A stretch of 7,537 bases of DNA from Flavipsychrobacter stenotrophus (lineage in GTDB: Bacteria > Bacteroidota > Bacteroidia > Chitinophagales > Chitinophagaceae). Location: assembly GCA_947372365.1 (NCBI GenBank), contig CANBTK010000082.1, positions 1-7,537 of the forward strand, read 5' to 3'. Made by a program: the position numbers and the translations under genes. Positions 1-4,348 of this stretch are shown here, in pieces (within the stretch, counting starts at the first letter, position 1; the number at the start of each line of letters is the position of its first letter). Below the pieces are notes generated by a model, which was not told where the DNA came from, did not search any database, and saw nothing but the letters and a program-made list of their open reading frames with translations.

Positions 1-58
1 TTCATAGCGCATGCCACCAGTAAGATTGCTTCGCTACGCTCGCAACGGCTGTGTTTTA
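1..58. repeat. REP-like repeat, copy 1
   Basis: This copy matches the segment at 117-173 over its whole length with scattered substitutions and a small indel. Both copies begin TTCATAGCGCAT and end CTGTGTTTTA, and they share a 20-base core that differs at one position (26-45 here, 141-160 in copy 2). The core starts TTGC and ends GCAA, so its ends are inverted repeats, as in many short interspersed palindromic elements. It touches the left edge of the window, so it may extend further. From memory, short repeats reading TTGCGAG...GAAGCAA are abundant between genes in Bacteroidota genomes. That is background knowledge and was not tested here. Confidence 0.6.
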
Positions 59-116
59 CTCCCGGTCATTGCCAGGCCCTTCGCCAAAGCAAACTCACAA
101 CCTTCCGTAACTCTGT

Positions 117-173
117 TTCATAGCGCATACCGCTCGTAACTTGCTTCGTTACGCTCGCAAAGACTGTGTTTTA
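117..173. repeat. REP-like repeat, copy 2
   Basis: This is the second copy of the repeat seen at 1-58, in the same orientation, about 116 bases away. It ends six bases before the stop codon of the SET-domain gene, so it probably forms part of that gene's 3' untranslated region. Between the copies, 65-92 reads GTCATTGC...AAAGCAA and looks like a third, strongly diverged member of the same repeat style. No open reading frame or RNA gene is seen in 1-178. Confidence 0.6.
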
Positions 174-178
174 AAAAA

Positions 179-565
179 CTACTTCACCTCAAACCACACC
201 TTATCCTTGTTGTTCCAGGTGCCGTTGTAGTTGATGGTGAGTTCCTCGCCGGGTTTTATATCCCTTACCGTTTCTATATATATAGAATCATCGTCATAGT
301 CCATAAAATATTCGCAGTTGCTGCGGTGGCTGTGGTTGTACATAGGTACCCAGCCCAGGGCCATGCAACACATCTTTTCGCCATTGGGCTGCCATTCAAA
401 TATATAATCGTGTAATAAAGTCTGGTCCAGCAGTTTACGGTCAGCATCCGTCATTACTATAACCGGGGCTGTTTCTATAACCGTTTTGGCCTTTATTGCC
501 CCCTTGGTGTATACTCCCCTGCCCTTATTTTCAGATTGCAGCAGGTATAATTGTAGATTTATCAT
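179..565 (-). CDS. Stand-alone SET-domain protein (putative protein lysine methyltransferase)
   Basis: The 128-residue protein is almost nothing but a SET domain, the fold that transfers a methyl group from S-adenosylmethionine to a protein lysine. The N-terminal SET motif is visible as GRGVYTKGAIKAKTVI (residues 15-30). The cofactor-binding motif is YNHS (76-79), followed by N83. The C-terminal catalytic motif is GEELTINYN (106-114), with Tyr113 at the usual catalytic position. The pre-SET and post-SET cysteine clusters of eukaryotic histone methyltransferases are absent, as in most short bacterial members. No signal peptide is present, so it should be cytoplasmic. The start at 565 gives a complete domain with no better alternative. 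It is divergent from the gene at 676 and has no operon partner in view. The substrate cannot be read from the sequence. Confidence 0.85.
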   Translation of the reverse strand: MINLQLYLLQSENKGRGVYTKGAIKAKTVIETAPVIVMTDADRKLLDQTLLHDYIFEWQPNGEKMCCMALGWVPMYNHSHRSNCEYFMDYDDDSIYIETVRDIKPGEELTINYNGTWNNKDKVWFEVK

Positions 566-646
566 GTTGTTTTACCCTAAAAACTTGCCTCAGCTCACCT
601 GTAATAGCCCCTTATAAATAAAATAATGGTTTTTTTGGTTGCTTTT

Positions 647-654
647 TATATTTT
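647..654 (+). promoter_or_regulatory. Possible -7 box for the barrel gene
   Basis: TATATTTT matches seven of eight positions of the Bacteroidota -7 consensus TAnnTTTG and lies 21 bases before the start at 676. No TTTG is found at the expected -33 distance, because the only nearby TTTG (634-637) is too close. The whole region is AT-rich, so a chance match is quite possible. Confidence 0.25.
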
Positions 655-675
655 TACAACCCTAAAGGTACTTAT

Positions 676-1524
676 ATGAAGTTATTCAAAAGCCTGAAAA
701 TTTGGATAGTGGCCGTTCTGCTATGCTCGCCGCTTTTCAGCCTTGCACAATATAAATTTGAAATTAAGCCATTTTTCAGCTATTTCCGCGATATCAGGCG
801 TTGGGAAATTGCTGCAAATTATATTACTACACAAGGTACTTTTAACGGGGTTATACCTATGTACGGGGTTAACAACCTGTACCTGGGCGACACCACCTTA
901 AAAAGGGGCATCATGGCTTCGCCTGGCTTCGGTGGCTCTATAGGCGTTACAGTGCCTTTTGCTGCTACAGGCCACATCAGCGTATGGGCTTTTACCATAC
1001 ACGCTATGGTGAACCAGTACAAATGGACTGACCTTAACGTTGCCAAGAACATAGACAATACCGCAAAAATACCAACATCAAGGCTTAATGCCAGCAGCTT
1101 GCAGCTGGGCATACCTGTTGGCATTGATTATAAAATAGGCTGCGATGCCATAGCTACAAAAAGGCTTAAATTCTGTGCAGCTTTCGGTGGCGGCTTCCTG
1201 CCACACCTTACCTTTACATCGCTGGACAGCGCTATCAACTCTATACCACCTGAAGCTAACATTGGCTTCAACCCATATGTAAAAGCTGAGGTAGGCATAT
1301 TCGTTGGCTGGTGCGTTAAAGTACGCGCGATGTACACTATGGGCAATGTGGAGCTGATGAACTCAGGCGCTGCTGTTAACCCTTATACCGATGGCCCATT
1401 CAAACTTACTGCTAACGGCCATGCCATATTTTCCCTTATACTTATGCCATTCTCGCACAGGTTCGGAGAATCATCATGGTACAACGACTACGACTCTTAC
1501 AACTGGAACGAAAAGCTGAACTAA
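676..1524 (+). CDS. Exported protein, probable outer-membrane beta-barrel, function unknown
   Basis: I do not recognise a named family. The 282-residue product begins with a clear Sec signal peptide: lysines at 2, 5 and 8, a hydrophobic run around 9-20, and likely signal peptidase I cleavage after SLA (residues 22-24), leaving an N-terminal Gln. The mature part is rich in alternating hydrophobic/polar stretches with glycine turns (for example GFGGSIGVTVPFAATGHISVW around 84-104, and LQLGIPVGIDYKI around 142-154). It has repeated aromatic residues and ends in a segment with alternating pattern before a polar tail (YNDYDSYNWNEKLN). This fits a porin-like barrel of the OmpA/PorT-like sort common in Bacteroidota, but that is inference. 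It is a single gene: divergent from the SET gene and closed by a strong terminator 27 bases after its stop. Confidence 0.75.
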   Translation: MKLFKSLKIWIVAVLLCSPLFSLAQYKFEIKPFFSYFRDIRRWEIAANYITTQGTFNGVIPMYGVNNLYLGDTTLKRGIMASPGFGGSIGVTVPFAATGHISVWAFTIHAMVNQYKWTDLNVAKNIDNTAKIPTSRLNASSLQLGIPVGIDYKIGCDAIATKRLKFCAAFGGGFLPHLTFTSLDSAINSIPPEANIGFNPYVKAEVGIFVGWCVKVRAMYTMGNVELMNSGAAVNPYTDGPFKLTANGHAIFSLILMPFSHRFGESSWYNDYDSYNWNEKLN

Positions 1525-1550
1525 CGGCTTCCCGGTTTAACCATATTTAT

Positions 1551-1580
1551 AAAAAAAGATGCCTTCCGGCATCTTTTTTT
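1551..1580. terminator. Bidirectional intrinsic terminator
   Basis: This is a perfect 13-bp inverted repeat: 1551-1563 pairs with 1568-1580 around the four-base loop TTCC. The core stem is GATGCC/GGCATC, flanked by seven A on the left and seven T on the right. Either strand therefore yields a GC-rich hairpin followed by a U run. It sits between the convergent stop codons of the barrel gene (1524) and the AraC-type regulator (1591) and should terminate both. Confidence 0.93.
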
Positions 1581-1590
1581 ATTGTAGCAC

Positions 1591-2571
1591 TCAGGCTTCC
1601 ATAGCCAGCTTGTTGTATTTATTGCGGTACTCAATGGGCGTAAGCCCGGTAACCTTTTTAAACGTTGCCCTGAACGCCTTGGTATCGGTATAGCCTACAT
1701 CAAACATCACTTCGTTTATGTTCTTCCGGCTACGCTCAAAGCTCCTTTTGGCGGCCTCCACCTTTACCCTTTGTATGTATTCTGATACAGTGTTGTTAGT
1801 CACCTTTTTAAACCGCCGTTCAAAGCTGCGCCTGCCAATGGCAAACTTTTCCGCCAGCATATCAATGGTGATTTTATCAGCATAATTTTCTTCTATAAAC
1901 TCCTGCGCCTTCAGTACTTCTTTGTCTTCATGCCCCTTCTGCCCCGTAAACATCATAAATGCCGACTGGCTTTCGCGGTCAATATCTATCGCAAAGTATT
2001 TAGACGTAAGTATAGCCGTATCGCGGCCCACGTATTTTTCCACGAGGTACAACAGCAGGTTCCAATAGGAGTTGGCACCACCGCTGGAGTAGATGTGGTG
2101 CTCCTCTGTAATGATACTGCCATCTACCAGTTCCACCTCCGGGAACATAGCCCTGAACTCATTGCCGAAGCCCCAATGGGTAGAACATTTTTTGCCATTA
2201 AGCAAGCCCGTTGATGCCAGCAAAAATGCACCTACGCAAAGCGATGCTATCTCCGCCCCCTTTGCATACTGCCCTACCAGCCATGGCACTGCAGCCTTGT
2301 TCATTTCCACCGCCCTGGCCATATCGCCGCTAAGCGCAGGCACTACTATAAGCCCGGCATCAGTTACTTCGCCCAACAGCTTATCGGTATGCACAGTAAA
2401 CAGGCCATTGTTCAGCTTCACATCTCGGGTAAGGCCTACCAATTGTACATTGAACAAACGCTCTTTGCCTGCCGACTCCAGAAACTGGTTCACCGCATTA
2501 AACATGTAGTGCGGGTCGGCGACAGCCTCTATCACTGCCGTTTCAGGGACTAGTATTGACACGTTTTTCAT
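1591..2571 (-). CDS. GlxA-family transcriptional regulator (DJ-1/PfpI domain plus AraC-type HTH)
   Basis: The 326-residue protein has an N-terminal DJ-1/PfpI (class I glutamine amidotransferase-like) domain, about residues 3-185. Its nucleophile-elbow motif is SLCVGAF, with Cys112, followed by STHW at 130-133. A C-terminal AraC/XylS DNA-binding domain covers about 216-320, with two helix-turn-helix units (233-254 and about 283-305) and the family signature DVGYTDTKAFRATFKKVTGLTP. This is the GlxA architecture, in which the PfpI half is thought to sense a ligand rather than act as an enzyme. The frame stays open upstream to an ATG at 2622. I choose the ATG at 2571 because family members start MKNVSILVP-like and because a good -33/-7 promoter lies inside the extra 17 codons. 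It is divergent from the VOC/YdeI genes, which are its most likely targets. The inducer is unknown. Confidence 0.9.
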   Translation of the reverse strand: MKNVSILVPETAVIEAVADPHYMFNAVNQFLESAGKERLFNVQLVGLTRDVKLNNGLFTVHTDKLLGEVTDAGLIVVPALSGDMARAVEMNKAAVPWLVGQYAKGAEIASLCVGAFLLASTGLLNGKKCSTHWGFGNEFRAMFPEVELVDGSIITEEHHIYSSGGANSYWNLLLYLVEKYVGRDTAILTSKYFAIDIDRESQSAFMMFTGQKGHEDKEVLKAQEFIEENYADKITIDMLAEKFAIGRRSFERRFKKVTNNTVSEYIQRVKVEAAKRSFERSRKNINEVMFDVGYTDTKAFRATFKKVTGLTPIEYRNKYNKLAMEA

Positions 2572-2575
2572 AAAA

Positions 2576-2607
2576 CAAATATACATGAACATGATGTCGC
2601 AATCAAC
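2576..2607 (-). promoter_or_regulatory. Promoter of the GlxA-type regulator, abutting its start codon
   Basis: On the minus strand, the -7 box TATATTTG (2583-2576) is a full match to TAnnTTTG. It is preceded at a 20-base spacing by GTTG (2607-2604), three of four matches to the -33 TTTG. The -7 box ends four bases before the ATG at 2571. Transcription should therefore begin at or within a base or two of the start codon, giving a nearly leaderless mRNA. Confidence 0.6.
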
Positions 2608-2654
2608 CTGTTTAATTGTCATTTTTACGCCTCGGAAAAAACAAATTATCAGGC

Positions 2655-2662
2655 CACCTTTG
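2655..2662 (+). promoter_or_regulatory. Possible -7 box for the VOC gene
   Basis: CACCTTTG matches seven of eight positions of TAnnTTTG and lies about 60 bases before the ATG at 2723, in the 151-bp divergent gap with the regulator. No TTTG is found at -33. A missing -33 element could fit a promoter that needs an activator such as the adjacent AraC-type protein, but that is inference. Confidence 0.35.
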
Positions 2663-2722
2663 TGTGGTTACCCATTGGGCCTGGCACATTGAGCTATAAC
2701 CCATGGCGTGCCCAAAGCCAAA

Positions 2723-3139
2723 ATGACGAGCCTTTACCCATACTTAACTTTCAGCGGCAATTGCCGGGAAGCCATGGGCTTCTACAAAAGCTGCATTGGC
2801 GGCAGCCTGCGCATGCAGCCGGTAGGCGATTCGCCCATGGGCAACAAATTACCGGGTGTGCTCAGGGATTATATACTGCATGCCACACTAACACAGGGGG
2901 CGCTGGTAATTATGGCTTCGGACATGGTGCCCGATAGCGGGCTGGTACGTGGCAATTCGGTATCCCTTACCCTTAATTGCAGTAACGAAACCGAAATAAG
3001 GGATTGCTACCACAAACTGGCAGAAGGTGGGCAGGCCACCCATCCGCTTGATTATACTTTTTGGGGTAGCCTCTTCGGCAGCCTTACCGACAAATATGGC
3101 AACCACTGGCTGCTGAATTATGATAAGGGCGAAAAATAA
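2723..3139 (+). CDS. PhnB-like VOC (glyoxalase-fold) protein
   Basis: This is a 138-residue member of the vicinal oxygen chelate superfamily, PhnB/YjdN-like branch. The start shows the family opening YPYLTFSGNCREAMGFYKSCIGG in pieces (residues 5-27), a central ILHATL segment with His53 at the usual first metal-ligand strand, and the closing DKYGNHWLLNY (123-133). VOC domains of this type dimerise and may bind a metal. Many PhnB-like proteins have no established reaction, and the name does not imply phosphonate metabolism. A GTG at 2708 in the same frame would add five residues (M/VPKAK). I prefer the ATG at 2723 because homologues begin close to MxxLxPYLxF. It has no signal peptide, so it is cytoplasmic. 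It is divergent from the GlxA-type regulator and 50 bp upstream of the YdeI-like gene, which has its own -7 box. Confidence 0.85.
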   Translation: MTSLYPYLTFSGNCREAMGFYKSCIGGSLRMQPVGDSPMGNKLPGVLRDYILHATLTQGALVIMASDMVPDSGLVRGNSVSLTLNCSNETEIRDCYHKLAEGGQATHPLDYTFWGSLFGSLTDKYGNHWLLNYDKGEK

Positions 3140-3151
3140 TCAATCAGAATT

Positions 3152-3159
3152 TACCTTTG
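3152..3159 (+). promoter_or_regulatory. -7 box for the YdeI-like gene
   Basis: TACCTTTG is a full match to TAnnTTTG, located 30 bases before the ATG at 3190 and in the short gap after the VOC gene. No clear -33 TTTG is found at the right spacing. It suggests that 3190-3639 can be transcribed separately from the VOC gene. Confidence 0.5.
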
Positions 3160-3189
3160 TGTAAATAACCACCAACCTAACAGCAGCTT

Positions 3190-3639
3190 ATGGCAACCTT
3201 CAGGGCTACCCTCTTTCAAAGTGGCAAAACCGCTACCGGCATAGTAATACCACCCGAAATTGTAGAACAGCTTGGCGCAGGCAAAAAGCCGCCGGTACTT
3301 GTAACCATAAATGGCTATACCTACCGCAACACCGTTGCTGTTTATGGCGGCGAGTACATGGTAGGCGTAAGCGCCGAACACCGGAAGGGTGCCGGCGTGG
3401 AAGGTGGCGATGTAATAGAGGTAACCCTGGCGCTGGATACCGCACCCCGCGTGGCTGAAGTACCTGAAGGCCTGCTCAGCGCCCTTATTGCCCACCCACA
3501 GGCGAAAGCCGTTTTCGATGCGCTTTCATACAGCAAAAAACAGGGCATCACCTTACCCATAAAAGATGCCAAAACCGAAGAAACCCGCGAACGCAGGATT
3601 GAAAAGGCAATAGCCCAGCTTAAGGAGGGGAAAATATAA
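3190..3639 (+). CDS. DUF1905 / YdeI-OmdA family protein
   Basis: The 149-residue protein has two small domains. Residues 3-83 match DUF1905, a small barrel often compared with the AbrB-like fold: FRATLFQSG, then TGIVIPPEIVEQLG, then GYTYRNTVAVYGGEYMVGV, ending in DVIEVTLALD. Residues 92-149 match the YdeI/OmpD-associated (OmdA) domain: PEGLLSALIAHPQAKAVFDALSYSKKQ in outline, and the conserved tail KTEETRERRIEKAIAQLKEGK. The Trp usually found in the YVxWI stretch of OmdA domains is replaced here by GITLPIKDAK (119-128). The OmdA family has been linked to bacteriocin protection and cationic-peptide resistance in enterobacteria, but the molecular function is unknown and transfer to this organism is uncertain. 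No signal peptide is present. It has its own -7 box. Confidence 0.85.
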   Translation: MATFRATLFQSGKTATGIVIPPEIVEQLGAGKKPPVLVTINGYTYRNTVAVYGGEYMVGVSAEHRKGAGVEGGDVIEVTLALDTAPRVAEVPEGLLSALIAHPQAKAVFDALSYSKKQGITLPIKDAKTEETRERRIEKAIAQLKEGKI

Positions 3640-3651
3640 CAAACGCCTGCT

Positions 3652-3682
3652 TTTGTTGCTACGCAATTCGCGTTTACATTTG
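3652..3682 (+). promoter_or_regulatory. Complete Bacteroidota promoter for the RlpA-like gene, abutting its ATG
   Basis: TTTG at 3652-3655 is followed by exactly 19 bases and then TACATTTG at 3675-3682, full matches to both the -33 and -7 consensus elements at ideal spacing. The -7 box ends only four bases before the ATG at 3687. The predicted transcription start therefore falls on or next to the start codon. Confidence 0.75.
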
Positions 3683-3686
3683 CTGT

Positions 3687-4091
3687 ATGCCTACACAGAA
3701 ACGCATAATAGCCACCCTTTTGTTGATGCTTTGCTGCATAGGCACGCAGGCGCGGTTCCGGCACAAGCACAAAGCCCGGGGCATAGCCAGCTATTACAGC
3801 AATAAGTATGAAGGTAAGAAAACCGCCAATGGCGATGTATTCACCAACCGGGGCTATACAGCAGCCTCTAACAAGTTCAGGCTGGGTGCATATGCCCGGG
3901 TTACCAACCGCAGCAATGGCAGCCATGTTTATGTGCGCATTAACGACCGCATGGGCAACGACAAGCGCCTGATAGACCTTACTGTTGCCGCCACGGAAAA
4001 ACTAGGCTTTAAGCAACAGGGCACTACCCGTGTAAAAGTAAAAGTTGTAAAAGCCCGGAAAGGCAAAAGGCACATAAGGCGGCAAGGCTAG
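3687..4091 (+). CDS. Secreted RlpA-like double-psi beta-barrel protein
   Basis: This 134-residue protein has a Sec signal peptide (hydrophobic run IIATLLLMLCCIG, cleavage probably after TQA at residue 22) and then one RlpA-like double-psi beta-barrel domain, about 32-106. Visible family motifs are GIASYY (32-37), TANGD (46-50), YTAAS (57-61), RVTNRSNGSHVYVRINDR (71-88) and IDLTVAATEKLGF (96-108). RlpA proteins act on peptidoglycan; some are lytic transglycosylases for stem-less glycan strands. Asp87 fits the catalytic Asp of the NDR motif. However, the usual TAAH is TAAS, the usual GE is GD, and NDRGP is NDRMG. No SPOR domain follows; instead the tail is strongly basic (KARKGKRHIRRQG). Cys16 and Cys17 lie in the hydrophobic core and do not form a convincing lipobox. 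The start at 3687 is needed to supply the lysine and arginine of the signal peptide. Confidence 0.85.
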   Translation: MPTQKRIIATLLLMLCCIGTQARFRHKHKARGIASYYSNKYEGKKTANGDVFTNRGYTAASNKFRLGAYARVTNRSNGSHVYVRINDRMGNDKRLIDLTVAATEKLGFKQQGTTRVKVKVVKARKGKRHIRRQG

Positions 4092-4099
4092 CCCACAAA

Positions 4100-4127
4100 A
4101 AAAGGCAGAACCATAGCCCCGCCTTTT
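4100..4127 (+). terminator. Possible terminator of the RlpA-like gene
   Basis: AAAAGGC (4100-4106) pairs perfectly with GCCTTTT (4121-4127) around a 14-base loop, starting nine bases after the stop at 4091. The long loop and a run of only four T make it a weak intrinsic terminator, but it is the only candidate between this gene and the mobile element. Confidence 0.4.
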
Positions 4128-4179
4128 GAAAATTCAATTTAAAAATACCTGGTGTTACATAAAACCCGTGTTGTTCAGG

Positions 4180-4196
4180 GCAACCTCGAGGGTTGC
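4180..4196. other. Hairpin in the convergent gap
   Basis: GCAACC (4180-4185) pairs with GGTTGC (4191-4196) around TCGAG, and the centre contains the palindrome CCTCGAGG (4184-4191). There is no U run on either strand. It lies ten bases left of the MITE-like insertion and could be part of the original 3' processing or termination region of the T9SS gene on the minus strand, or the arm of an older repeat. Confidence 0.4.
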
Positions 4197-4197
4197 A

Positions 4198-4205
4198 CCT
4201 ACCCG
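4198..4205. repeat. Target-site duplication, left copy
   Basis: CCTACCCG directly precedes the left inverted repeat, and the same eight bases directly follow the right one at 4328-4335. The match can be extended to nine bases (CCTACCCGG, 4198-4206 and 4328-4336), because the first base of the element is also G. The duplication length is thus eight or nine. Confidence 0.7.
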
Positions 4206-4327
4206 GCAATGTCATTGACTTAGCGTTTCTTGTGTTTTAGTTGCGCCTTTGAAATCTTGAATGAACTGTAAATTGCGGCTTTGCGCCTCTGCGTGAAACT
4301 TTTATCTCCTTAAGTCAATGACATTGC
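4206..4327. mobile_element. MITE-like non-autonomous element, 122 bp
   Basis: The ends are perfect 17-bp terminal inverted repeats: GCAATGTCATTGACTTA at 4206-4222 and its exact reverse complement at 4311-4327 (18 bp if the flanking G/C is counted). They are bounded by an 8-9 bp direct duplication. The 88-bp interior has no reading frame of note and contains a short internal direct repeat (TTGCGCCTTT at 4241-4250, TTGCGCCTCT at 4281-4290). Size, terminal repeats, target duplication and lack of coding capacity together define a miniature inverted-repeat transposable element, presumably moved by a transposase encoded elsewhere. I cannot name the parent insertion sequence family. The perfect repeats suggest recent movement or continued mobility. 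It sits 21 bases past the stop codon of the T9SS gene, and a transcript through it could form a long stem. Confidence 0.78.
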
Positions 4328-4335
4328 CCTACCCG
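4328..4335. repeat. Target-site duplication, right copy
   Basis: This is the second copy of CCTACCCG, immediately after the right terminal repeat. In the uninterrupted site, CCTAC (4328-4332) would pair with GTAGG (4341-4345), so the element appears to have inserted at or beside a small hairpin just past the T9SS gene's stop codon. Confidence 0.7.
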
Positions 4336-4348
4336 GTGTTGTAGGAAA

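Noticed and set aside
634..654. TTTG (634-637) and TATATTTT (647-654) as a matched -33/-7 promoter pair
   Set aside because: The spacing is only nine bases against the expected 17-23. Only the -7-like box is kept, at low confidence.
819..1346. Two minus-strand open frames (819-1124 and 1128-1346) inside the barrel gene
   Set aside because: Both are antisense to the exported protein, which has a signal peptide and a terminator. The antisense products have no domain.
2093..2509. 138-codon plus-strand open frame inside the GlxA-type regulator
   Set aside because: It is antisense to a fully recognisable DJ-1/PfpI domain, has no promoter of its own and no family resemblance.
2654..2667. CCAC-N6-GTGG inverted repeat as an operator for the AraC-type regulator
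   Set aside because: Four-base arms are too short to separate from chance, and AraC-type sites are usually longer direct repeats.
3342..3926. 194-codon minus-strand open frame overlapping the YdeI-like and RlpA-like genes
   Set aside because: It lies antisense to two well-supported genes, has no recognisable motif, and its composition follows the opposite strand's codons. It is a shadow frame.
4206..4327. Interpretation of the inverted repeat as a simple terminator or a CRISPR-like repeat
   Set aside because: The arms are separated by 88 bases and flanked by a direct duplication, which fits a transposable element. There is no U run and no repeat-spacer periodicity.
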